A stretch of DNA of 64,000 bases from Hamadaea tsunoensis DSM 44101. Lineage in GTDB: Bacteria > Actinomycetota > Actinomycetes > Mycobacteriales > Micromonosporaceae. The stretch covers positions 124,001-188,000 of the forward strand of contig NZ_AUAX01000007.1 of assembly GCF_000428945.1 (NCBI RefSeq), written 5' to 3'. The notes under the pieces were generated by a model that made no database searches, was not told the origin of the DNA, and was given only the letters and a program-made list of their open reading frames with translations. Each line of letters begins with the position of its first letter. Position 1 is the first letter of the stretch. Positions 36,642-44,162 of the stretch are shown piece after piece. The translations under genes were made by a program, and so were the position numbers.

Positions 36642-36812
36642 ATGTTGGTCGTCCTACGATCCCTCGGGCGTCACCGGCGCGATCTGGCGCAACATCCGTT
36701 CCTCTCGTTTCTCGTCGACAGCCAAAAGGATCCTGCGGATCGCCTCGCGTTCGCGCCCTGCCTCGCCCCGTTCGTGCTCGGCTTCAGCGACGTCAACGTC
36801 CTCGGCCGCTGA
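36642..36812 (+). pseudogene. N-terminal fragment, possibly haem-oxygenase-like diiron protein
   Basis: 56 aa frame behind a good ribosome-binding site (GAAGGGAGC). It opens with a helix and HPFLSFLVDSQKDPADRLAFAPC, then LAPFVLGFSDVN, and stops. This resembles the first helices of longer (about 250 aa) haem-oxygenase-like oxidase/desaturase proteins near polyketide genes, although my recognition is weak. Such proteins need later His/Glu ligands that are absent here, so this would be a truncated relic. It could instead be a genuine small protein. Confidence 0.4.
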
Positions 36813-36872
36813 CGTACGCGCAGGCGCGTATGGGTGCCTCCGTGCAGTGACCGCCCGGCCGGGCGTCGTATC

Positions 36873-36911
36873 GATCAGGGCTCGCCGTATCCGGTACGGC
36901 GAGCCCTGATC
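36873..36911. terminator. Strong bidirectional hairpin terminator
   Basis: Perfect 17-bp arms (36873-36889 and 36895-36911) with a 5-nt loop, between the + strand secreted-protein unit and the - strand ACP-KS-dehydrogenase operon. Confidence 0.9.
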
Positions 36912-36966
36912 AGTACATCGAGGATGGCCAACAGCCGTCGACCGCCCCGCGCGAACTCGTGGGCGT

Positions 36967-37284
36967 CTACTCGCCCGTCGCCTGGAACTGTTCGATCTCG
37001 ACGTCGAGAGCCGCCTTGGCGTTGATCGTCTCGTTATCGGGCGGGCTGCCGGCCGCTATCGTCACGGTCGCTCCGTTGGCGACGCCGTAGTCGCTCAGGT
37101 GACCGCTCGCGTCCATGACCCGCGTACCGTGAACGAGATCGAAGTCGCCGGCGATGTCGGCGCCGAACCTTCCGTCGTTCTTGATAGCGGTCTTCAAATC
37201 ACTGACAGTCGCGCCGGAAGTGGTGCTGCACGGTACCGTCGTCGTGCCCGACTGTACGTTGACGGTGATGGATGTGCCGGACAT
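36967..37284 (-). CDS. Ubiquitin-like (beta-grasp) small protein
   Basis: 105 aa. The first ~75 residues follow the ubiquitin pattern: a beta hairpin (SITVNVQSGTTTVPC), a helix (SDLKTAIKND), then FDLVHGTRVMDASGHLSDYGVANGATVTI, which aligns well with ubiquitin's [20 protein letters not shown] part. A ~30-residue acidic tail follows, and there is no C-terminal Gly-Gly, so conjugation or sulfur transfer is not predicted. It starts just downstream of the acyl-CoA dehydrogenase gene with a GAGGAAACC ribosome-binding site and is the last gene of the operon. Its role may be as a scaffold or carrier (inference). Confidence 0.6.
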   Translation of the reverse strand: MSGTSITVNVQSGTTTVPCSTTSGATVSDLKTAIKNDGRFGADIAGDFDLVHGTRVMDASGHLSDYGVANGATVTIAAGSPPDNETINAKAALDVEIEQFQATGE

Positions 37285-37299
37285 GGTTTCCTCCTCGGG

Positions 37300-39063
37300 T
37301 CAAGGTAGATCGGCGGAAGGCTCGGGTAGTGCGGTCGTGTGGCGGCCGGCGAACGCCGCCAGGTAGTCGTCCCCACCGATCGGCACACGTAGGACCAGGT
37401 CCGGCACGGCGAGACCGTCGACCAGTTCGTCGACGTCGTGACTGATCCGCTCACACTGGGCGTCGATGAGATCGGGCAGCTCGCGTACCTGGTCCGCGGT
37501 CACGGCGCCGTGGGCCAGGTACCACCCGCCGTTGCGGTCGATCTCCAGCAGGCCGTAGAGGCACAGCAGCCGGCTGAGCGCGCCGTCCGTCTCCCGGCAG
37601 CGCCGGTACAGCTCCTCGAACGCCAGGCGTACGCCGGCCGCCTGGCCGAATGACAGCATCGTGGTGAGGCCGCGGTTCCAGGTGGCGAACGAATCGCCGT
37701 CGCCGCCGACCAGCCGGGACCGGGCCTGCGCGCGCAGCGTCTCCTCGCGGCCACGGAGGAGGTTGAGCAGATGGCCGAGGTCGGCCAGGTCGCCGGGGCG
37801 CGGCGTCCATGCCGGGGCGCCGGTGCCCCCGACCAACGCGCCGGCGGTCAGGCTCAGCAGCACCAGATTGTCCCCTTCGGCGGTCACCGCGCCCTGGGCC
37901 AGACCGACGTAGCCGGCGATGCGGTTCTCGCGGAACATGCCCTGTGCGCCGCACCGTTCCCGGGCGTTGTGGATGATCTCCGATGCGGCCCAGGTGGACG
38001 CCACCTTCGTCACGGAGATCAGGTGCCCGGTCGCGGCCGTCGGCCCCTCGGGCGAGTCCGCGTACGCGTCCAGGGCCCGGTCGGCCAGCGCCGTCATCGC
38101 GTACGTGGCGGCCAGCGCACCGAACAGCGCTCGCTGATGGCTGCGGTAGGCCAGCACGGCCACCTGCCGGGCGCCGGGAGCGAAGGTCTGCCGCTGGCGG
38201 GCGTACCGGATGGCGATCGCGCAGCTGGCCCGGGCACAGGCGAGCATGGCGGTGGTGAGGCAGAGCCGGCCCGTGGTCACCCGCCCCATCGCCGCGGTGA
38301 AGCGCTCGCGCGGGCTGCGCAGGACGGGATGGAACGTGCCGTCCTCGGCGAGCTGCCCCAGGCCTCCGCCGAGCATGTTCGCCAGCGGTACGCGTACGTG
38401 CCGGAACCTCGTCAGCGCGTTGTCGAGCGCGAATCCCGGTTTGTCGCCCAGCGGCACCGCCTCGATGCCGGGGCGCAGCCCGTTCGCGTCGCTGATGCGT
38501 ACCACGAAGGGCATGACGCCGTGATCCGTGCCGTGCGAGATCAGCCGGGCGAGGACGACGGCGAGCTTCGGAACGTCGGCCAGACCGGCGTTCGGCATGT
38601 ACTTGTAGGCGCTCACGTCGGGCGAATGCAGATCGAACTCGCGTGTCTCAGGGTCGTACACGGCGGTGGTCCGCAGGTTGACGGCGTTGTTGCCATACGC
38701 GAGCTCGGTCGCCATGAACAATCCAACCGACGTCATGTCGTCCAGTTCGGCGACGAAGGAGGCGAGGACCGGGCTGTCGCCGGCATGGTCCAGCATCGTG
38801 CCGAGAGCGAGGCTGTAATGGATGTTGAGCAGGGCGAACGTGGTCTCGTCCAGCATCGCGGACCACTGCATGGCCGCGGTCAGCCGGCGCGGATCGCGTA
38901 CCGTCGCGACGGCGGAGCCCAGCTGCTCGTGGATGCGGCGCAGGCGCGCGTAGGACAGCCGGCAGGACTGCTCGGCGGACAGCCCGTCGCGGTACGCGAA
39001 GAGGCTGTCACGAGCAAGGTCCGCCAGCTCGCCCGCGAGCGGGGGAGAGGTGGCGACGGTCAT
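37300..39063 (-). CDS. Acyl-CoA dehydrogenase/oxidase-family flavoprotein
   Basis: 587 aa, longer than bacterial acyl-CoA dehydrogenases (~380 aa) and near the acyl-CoA oxidase length. The N-terminal helical and middle beta domains include TELAYGNNAVNLRTTAVYD and VPLGDKPGFALDNALTRF. The C-terminal part has FTAAMGRVTTGRLCL, YARQRQTF and a CGAQGMFRENRIAGY stretch typical of FAD-binding helices. It may introduce an alpha,beta double bond into an ACP- or CoA-bound chain. It follows the FabF gene by 10 bp in the operon ACP -> KS -> this -> ubiquitin-like protein. Confidence 0.87.
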   Translation of the reverse strand: MTVATSPPLAGELADLARDSLFAYRDGLSAEQSCRLSYARLRRIHEQLGSAVATVRDPRRLTAAMQWSAMLDETTFALLNIHYSLALGTMLDHAGDSPVLASFVAELDDMTSVGLFMATELAYGNNAVNLRTTAVYDPETREFDLHSPDVSAYKYMPNAGLADVPKLAVVLARLISHGTDHGVMPFVVRISDANGLRPGIEAVPLGDKPGFALDNALTRFRHVRVPLANMLGGGLGQLAEDGTFHPVLRSPRERFTAAMGRVTTGRLCLTTAMLACARASCAIAIRYARQRQTFAPGARQVAVLAYRSHQRALFGALAATYAMTALADRALDAYADSPEGPTAATGHLISVTKVASTWAASEIIHNARERCGAQGMFRENRIAGYVGLAQGAVTAEGDNLVLLSLTAGALVGGTGAPAWTPRPGDLADLGHLLNLLRGREETLRAQARSRLVGGDGDSFATWNRGLTTMLSFGQAAGVRLAFEELYRRCRETDGALSRLLCLYGLLEIDRNGGWYLAHGAVTADQVRELPDLIDAQCERISHDVDELVDGLAVPDLVLRVPIGGDDYLAAFAGRHTTALPEPSADLP

Positions 39064-39073
39064 GGGACGCCTC

Positions 39074-40297
39074 CTAGGGGCGAGTGAAGATCAGCGCGGC
39101 GTTCTGCCCGCCGAAACCGAAGGACGTGCTCAGGACGGTGTCGCCGGTCAGGACGCGCGGCACCCCGGTGACGATGTCGAGGTCGACGGCCGGATCCACA
39201 CGGGTCACGTTGGCGGTCGGCGGGATCAGCGACTCGCGCAGCGACAGGACCGCCCCCGCGGCCTCGATGGCACCGGCGGCGCCGAGGGCATGGCCCAGGA
39301 CGCCCTTCAACGAGGTGACCGGAACCGCCCGGCCCTGCGTCATGTCGCGCAGCACGCGTGCCTCGGCCGCGTCGTTGAGCGGCGTCGACGTGCCGTGGGC
39401 GTTCACGTGATCGATGTCGAGCGCCGACATGGCGGCATCGTCGAGCGCGGTACGAATGGCGGCGGTGGCGCCGGCGCCGTCAGGATCCGGTGCTGTGACG
39501 TGAAAGGCGTCCGACGTCAGGCCGCACCCGGCGAGCCGCGCCCACACGTGCGCGCCGCGCGACCGGGCGTGGGCGACCGTCTCCAGGACGAGAATTCCCG
39601 CGCCCTCGCCGAGGACGAACCCGTCACGTTCGGCGTCGAACGGCCGGGACGCGGCCGCCGGCCGGTCGTTGCGCCGCGACAGCGCACCCGCGCGGGCGAA
39701 CGCCGCCACGTTGTACGGGGTGAGGAGGGCCTCGGTGCCACCGGTCAGGACCACGTCGGCGGCTCCGGAGCGCAGCAGGTCACGGCCGACGGCGATGGCC
39801 GTCGCGCCCGAGGCGCAGGCGGTGGCGACGCTCAGGTTCGGCCCCCGGGCACGTAGGTCGATGCCCAGTTGCGCGGCCGCCATGTTCGGCAGGGACATGG
39901 GGAGTGCGAGGGGGGACACCTTGTCGGCGCCTGCGTTCAGGAACGTGGCGTGCTCGCGTTCCCAGGTCGTGGTTCCGCCACCGCCGTTGCCCAGGACGAC
40001 CGCCACCCGATCGCCCGCCCATCCGTCCGGGTCGAGGCCGGCATCCGTCACGGCCTCACGGGCGGCCGTCACGGCGAACTGGACATGGCGATCGAGTCGC
40101 CAGGCCCGCCGGGGACCGACCGCTTCGGCTGGATCGAACCGCGGCACCTGGCAGCCGAGGGTCACGGGTAGGCCGGCCAGTTCGGCGAGCGATGCGGCGG
40201 TCGAGACTCCGGTCAGGAGAACCGGCCAGCTGCGCGACACCCCGACACCGGCCGAGGTGACCAGGCCGATTCCCGTGACCGCGACGGCGGCGCCCAT
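39074..40297 (-). CDS. Beta-ketoacyl-ACP synthase (KAS II/FabF type), cassette 2
   Basis: 407 aa condensing enzyme with C161 (VATACASG), H301 (NAHGTST) and H336 (VLGHALGAAG), so catalytically complete. It is a close paralogue of the KS at 25433-26653. It starts at the ATG overlapping the ACP stop by one base (TGATG), indicating translational coupling. Having two active FabF-type KSs, each with its own ACP, suggests two condensation steps with different chain lengths or substrates (inference). Confidence 0.93.
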   Translation of the reverse strand: MGAAVAVTGIGLVTSAGVGVSRSWPVLLTGVSTAASLAELAGLPVTLGCQVPRFDPAEAVGPRRAWRLDRHVQFAVTAAREAVTDAGLDPDGWAGDRVAVVLGNGGGGTTTWEREHATFLNAGADKVSPLALPMSLPNMAAAQLGIDLRARGPNLSVATACASGATAIAVGRDLLRSGAADVVLTGGTEALLTPYNVAAFARAGALSRRNDRPAAASRPFDAERDGFVLGEGAGILVLETVAHARSRGAHVWARLAGCGLTSDAFHVTAPDPDGAGATAAIRTALDDAAMSALDIDHVNAHGTSTPLNDAAEARVLRDMTQGRAVPVTSLKGVLGHALGAAGAIEAAGAVLSLRESLIPPTANVTRVDPAVDLDIVTGVPRVLTGDTVLSTSFGFGGQNAALIFTRP

Positions 40298-40533
40298 CAG
40301 CTCGGTACGCCCTTCGCCGACAGCAACGTCAGGACATCGTCCATCGTGGACAAACCGGCTGCCTCATCGGTGCCGATCGGCCGGTCGTACAGCTCGGCGA
40401 GAATCTCGACGAACTCGACCTTCGCCAGCGAATCGAGGTCGAGTTCGTCCAGCGTGGTGTCCGGACCGGCGATCCGGGCGTCCACACCGAACCTGGCCAG
40501 CGCGGTCACGATGCGGTCGTCCCACTCGTACAT
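40297..40533 (-). CDS. Acyl carrier protein, cassette 2
   Basis: 78 aa ACP with the attachment serine S35 in DELDLDSLAKVEF. This is the first gene of a four-gene operon with FabF, the acyl-CoA dehydrogenase/oxidase and the ubiquitin-like protein. Its ribosome-binding site is GAAGGAG. Palindrome site 10 lies 107 bp upstream. Confidence 0.92.
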   Translation of the reverse strand: MYEWDDRIVTALARFGVDARIAGPDTTLDELDLDSLAKVEFVEILAELYDRPIGTDEAAGLSTMDDVLTLLSAKGVPS

Positions 40534-40639
40534 CTGTCGGCTCCTTCGACTGTCGTCTTCCTCTGTCGACGCGATCTGACGCGGCCGCGCGCCGGGGCGG
40601 CGGCCGCCTCACGAGCGTGCCGCCGGTCGGCGGCGGGTT

Positions 40640-40655
40640 GTTGCCGGACGGCAGC
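40640..40655. promoter_or_regulatory. Regulon palindrome, site 10 (ACP-KS cassette 2)
   Basis: GTTGC-CGGACG-GCAGC, one mismatch, 107 bp upstream of the ACP start in the intergenic region divergent with secreted paralogue 4. Confidence 0.65.
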
Positions 40656-40689
40656 GGTGAACGTCCACGGCACGGTCGGCGCATATGCC

Positions 40690-40705
40690 GATGCTTGGCG
40701 GCAAC
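40690..40705. promoter_or_regulatory. Regulon palindrome, site 11 (secreted paralogue 4)
   Basis: GATGC-TTGGCG-GCAAC, one mismatch, 127 bp upstream of the ATG at 40832. It lies 50 bp from site 10, much like the 46-bp pairing of sites 6 and 7. Confidence 0.5.
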
Positions 40706-40831
40706 GTCACCAGCGGCAGCCGCGTTAGATTCGCGCGGCCGCGAGAACATCCGGCTCGCGGAGTCGGCCGACGAACTCCGGTATCCGCCGAAGGCCGGAC
40801 GTCGGCCCGAGCCGATAAGGAGAAGCCGGCC

Positions 40832-41356
40832 ATGCGCCATCGAGTACTCGCCCTCGCAGGGCTCCTTCCGCTGGTGATCGCAGCCGTCGTCGTGGCGTCC
40901 GCACCGGCCCAGGCGTCAGGATTCCTCGTCACCTGCGGCGGCAACCAGACCACCACCTACAACCCCGGGCTGACCGACACTCCGCGGACCCTGGTCCGCT
41001 CAGGCCAGAACAACCACACGCCGTGCGTCGCCACCGTCAGCCCGTTCGCCTTCTCCGGGTCGACCAGCTTCACGTCCACATCGACACTGTCGTGCCTGAG
41101 CCTGACCGCGGCGAACACCGGCGTGGACGTCATCACCTGGTCGTTCGGCGCCACCAGCACCTTCGCGTACGACCGGACGGTCACCATCGCCGAAGGCCAG
41201 ACCGTCGTCACCCTCGATGGAACCGTCACCTCCGGGGTGTTCGCCGGAGCGCATGCGACCGAGACCATCACCAGCGTCGCGCTCGACCTCCTGGATTGCG
41301 CGACGGCGACCGGAATCACGAGCACGTACGGAATCTCGGAACTGATCATCGCCTGA
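40832..41356 (+). CDS. Secreted four-cysteine protein, paralogue 4
   Basis: 174 aa with a Sec signal (ends AQA, ~residue 28). Cysteines at 35, 65, 88 and 156. The motifs are CGGNQTTTYNPGLT, a W in ITWSF, GTVTSGVFAG and DLLDC. The ribosome-binding site is AAGGAGAAG. It is divergent from the ACP-KS operon and convergent with paralogue 5, with which it shares a terminator. The pair may have arisen by local duplication and inversion. Confidence 0.88.
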   Translation: MRHRVLALAGLLPLVIAAVVVASAPAQASGFLVTCGGNQTTTYNPGLTDTPRTLVRSGQNNHTPCVATVSPFAFSGSTSFTSTSTLSCLSLTAANTGVDVITWSFGATSTFAYDRTVTIAEGQTVVTLDGTVTSGVFAGAHATETITSVALDLLDCATATGITSTYGISELIIA

Positions 41357-41368
41357 CGTCCCGTCCGC

Positions 41369-41402
41369 CGGGTTCCCGGGCGTTCGCCGCACCGGGAACC
41401 CG
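41369..41402. terminator. Bidirectional hairpin terminator between paralogues 4 and 5
   Basis: Perfect 11-bp arms (41369-41379, 41392-41402) with a 12-nt loop between convergent stops. Confidence 0.85.
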
Positions 41403-41424
41403 AGCAGACGCTCACCGTCTCCCA

Positions 41425-41958
41425 CTAGGCGAGCGTCAGCGCCCCTGCGGCGGTCTGCGTGGTGACGCCGGTCGTGGCGCAGGTCAGCAGATCGAGTGAC
41501 GACTGGGTGAGCACCTCGATGAACTCGTCCCCCGCGAAGCGTCCGGACTGGACGGTTCCGGTGAGCGTGATGACGGTCTGCCCACCGGTGTCGACACTCT
41601 GCGAGGTCCCCGATATCGTGCTCGTCGTGCTGTCGTTCCAGGTCACCACCACGGTGCCCGAGGCCGACGGCGGGATGGTCAGGCATCCGCGTACGCCGGT
41701 GAAGCTGCCGCTGCGCCCACCCGAGGTGACGGTCGCACCATTGGTCGAGGTGCAGCCGCTGTAGGCGATGTCGAAGTCGATGTCCTGCGTACGAGGGGTC
41801 AGGGTGAGCCCGGGGCTGAACGTCGTCGTTCCCGACGCGGTGCACACGAGATCGCCGACCGCGGCCGACACCGGCGTCGGCGCAACTGCCACGCCTGCGG
41901 CGACCAGCGTCGTCGCCGCGGCGGCGAGGAGCGTTCGGGTGATGGTCCGATTGAACAT
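41425..41958 (-). CDS. Secreted four-cysteine protein, paralogue 5
   Basis: 177 aa. Sec signal ends VSA (~residue 32). Cysteines at 39, 69, 92 and 160. It has CTASGTTTFSPGLT, TWND followed by TTSTIS, GTVQSGRFAG and DLLTC. It is the best consensus member of the family, and the text between C1 and the first motif is nearly identical in pattern to paralogue 4. Palindrome site 12 lies 86 bp upstream. Confidence 0.88.
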   Translation of the reverse strand: MFNRTITRTLLAAAATTLVAAGVAVAPTPVSAAVGDLVCTASGTTTFSPGLTLTPRTQDIDFDIAYSGCTSTNGATVTSGGRSGSFTGVRGCLTIPPSASGTVVVTWNDSTTSTISGTSQSVDTGGQTVITLTGTVQSGRFAGDEFIEVLTQSSLDLLTCATTGVTTQTAAGALTLA

Positions 41959-42043
41959 GCGATGACCTCCATCGGCAGAGTTCAGGCGTCCGGCTCTACG
42001 GCCGGACCGGTCATCGCAAGCGTGGACAACGTCCGCCTGACCT

Positions 42044-42059
42044 GTTGCCGACCGGCAAC
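42044..42059. promoter_or_regulatory. Regulon palindrome, site 12 (secreted paralogue 5)
   Basis: GTTGC-CGACCG-GCAAC, perfect arms, 86 bp upstream of the ATG at 41958. It marks the right-hand edge of the inferred regulon. Confidence 0.8.
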
Positions 42060-42678
42060 GCAGGGTTGTCGCCGCGCGCTCACCAGCGAGGAGGTGTTAC
42101 GGATCGTCGAAGCGCCTCGGCCGCCGCGGGGGAGCGGATCGGTGGCGGCGACTGTCGTGGGCGGCCAGCCGTAAACGGATGGCTCCGCCCGGCGGTGGGC
42201 GGGAGTGGGCTGACCGGGGCGTTGTTGTTCCCGTCTCCGAACGTCCGGCAGCATCTCCTGCGCGAGGTAGTAACCGGCTGGTCGATATCACGACCACGAC
42301 CTGGTCGCGGCTGGAAGACCAACAGGGCCGGCTGTTCCGGTCGCGCGCCGGAACAATGCAGGCCGAGTTTGTCGCCGACCTGCCGGGAATCCAGGAGGTC
42401 GGACAAGGTACGGGCGACGGCCGCCTGCATGGCGAGCAACCGGCAATCAAGCTGTACGTGCACGGACCCTGAGTGTGCGTGACCGAACGGTTCGGCGTCA
42501 ACGCATCGCTGATCAACACCCTCACGGGAACGGTACGCGGACTCGGCCGTGCCGACTACCACTCGTGTCTAGTCCCAGTTCCTGCTTGACCGATCCGTCC
42601 CAGTAGCTGCTTGACCGATGACCTGGAAATGGTTGCGACCTTGCGGGGTCGTTGTGCGGTGACGCCCGGCTGGCGCCG
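42060..42678. other. Intergenic region with a short direct repeat
   Basis: About 620 bp without a convincing gene. It contains a tandem pair of near-identical 22-bp units (see the repeat at 42573). Otherwise there are only low-quality overlapping frames. It may be a scar of insertion-sequence activity next to the transposase remnant at 43203. Confidence 0.45.
42573..42619. repeat. Tandem direct repeat, 22 bp with 25-bp period
   Basis: Units 42573-42594 and 42598-42619 (TCCCAGT, two variable bases, CTGCTTGACCGAT) differ at two positions. Such repeats occur at the ends of some transposable elements, and an IS481-type remnant is 0.6 kb away. The origin is inferred. Confidence 0.6.
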
Positions 42679-43146
42679 TCAGTGGCCGTACTCGTCGACG
42701 TCCAGCTCAGCGTGGGTGCGTCTCAGGAAGTCGAGTACTCGGGCGTCAAGGTGCCAGCCGAATATGTTGCGCTGCTCCGGCGACTCCTGGTCGACGGGGG
42801 TGGTCGAGTCCTCATCTCCGTCGTCCGTGGGCTCGAAGACCCGCACGACCTGTAGGACACTGGAGATCGGGTGCTCGTCGGTTCGGCCAGGCTCGGCGGC
42901 CAGCGCACCGATGCGGTCGGCGGCAGGCAGCAGCCGATCCAGGACGTGGTCGATCTGCTCGTCCACGGTCATGTGCGGCTTGCGACAGACGACCCTCCAG
43001 ACGTGGCACACCGGCACAACCGGGTCGGTCTGGCGGCTGCCCCGCGTGACCACCTCGTCGGGCTCGATGCCCAGCCTTGCGGTCATCTCGGCGGCCGAGA
43101 CTTCCTCGGACTTCAACGCGAAGTACACGTACTGGTGCAGGCGCAT
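42679..43146 (-). CDS. DUF4279 domain protein
   Basis: 155 aa cytoplasmic protein starting YVYFALKSEEVSAAEMTARLGIEPDEVVTRGSR, the typical DUF4279 opening, with HVWRVVCRKP and a helix VDEQIDHVLDRLL. The acidic C-terminal ~50 residues are less conserved. The family function is unknown; some members sit in contact-dependent or immunity-type loci, but no toxin is recognisable beside it here. Confidence 0.75.
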   Translation of the reverse strand: MRLHQYVYFALKSEEVSAAEMTARLGIEPDEVVTRGSRQTDPVVPVCHVWRVVCRKPHMTVDEQIDHVLDRLLPAADRIGALAAEPGRTDEHPISSVLQVVRVFEPTDDGDEDSTTPVDQESPEQRNIFGWHLDARVLDFLRRTHAELDVDEYGH

Positions 43147-43202
43147 GGCCGGACCCTACCCATACAGGCTGGCGGGGCTCGCCAGGTTTCCGACCTGGCG
43201 AT

Positions 43203-43913
43203 CTATGCATCGGACGCCACCCGCCTCGGACGGTGGGCTTTGATCCTGGTGACAGCTTGGTTGGTGGTACGCCGAACGGTGCGCACGCCGTCGTCGCACT
43301 CCACCGCCAGGTGCGTCTCGGATACGGCGACGGTGAGGGTCTTGCCGGCGTGGACGCGGCCGAGGGCGACCTTCTGCCCGACCACCATGATCACGCCATT
43401 GGTGCTGGCCCGCCGCTGCACCCGCACCGGCTCATCCAGCGGCTGCGGAGCCGGGCCAGCCGGGCGGGCGCCACGCAGCCGGGCGACCTCCGCCGGGTTC
43501 AGCGGGTTCGGGCGGGTGCGCAGCAGTTCGCGGGTCTGCGGGTCGAAGAACATCAGCGTGTGCTCCTCCACGCGGACGCTCACCCTGCGCCCGCCCAAGA
43601 TGTCGGCAGCGAGGACCATGTGCTGGCCTAGCGACACCGATCCGGTCCGGTTGACCGTCCGGTCCACCTCCACCACGTCACCAGCCACCGGAGGCGGAAG
43701 TGGCGAAGGCCCGCCACGACGGCCACCGTCACGAGCCAGGATCTCCAGATCGGCCACGGACAGGTGCGACCGCACCGACTTCACCCGAGCCCGGCCGATC
43801 AGCAGATGGATCACATCGGTGTCGGCCCAGAACGTCACCGTCACCCCGGAGCGGGCAGGTCCGAGCCAGAACTGCTTGCCCATCCTCGGCGAATCGTTTG
43901 GGACGTCTCTCAT
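43203..43913 (-). pseudogene. C-terminal remnant of an IS481-type transposase
   Basis: About 236 aa frame lacking the N-terminal helix-turn-helix and DDE core. What remains is the beta-barrel C-terminal region: VTFWADTDVIHLLIGRARVKSVRSHLS, ERTVNR-type VDRTVNRTGSVSL, AADILGGRRVSVRVEE, RTRPNPL, and RRASTNGVIMVVGQKVALGRVHAG. This block is the usual tail of actinobacterial integrase-core proteins. No partner frame encoding the catalytic core is seen upstream, so it is a relic or a domain kept for another role. Confidence 0.6.
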
Positions 43914-44162
43914 TTGGCATCGTGCGGCGGCGGCAGATGAGTAGTCATGTGATCGTTGCCCAGCCTTGAAAAGGGGATGACCGCGGCCGGCACTGTGCAG
44001 GTGGCGGCGCCGCGGGTCAACGACAAGCGCCGACGAGGCGACCGGTGAGCGTCGGCGATTTCGGTCGCAGATCCTGCCGCTGTGGCGTCGCATGGCCGCA
44101 CTTTCGTATGGCGCTCTGCTGCGCGGGTGGCTGGCGCCGGGAACGTGGGGTTCAATCACCGG

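Noticed and set aside
42573-42619. CRISPR array
   Set aside because: Only two units with a 3-bp spacer and no cas genes.
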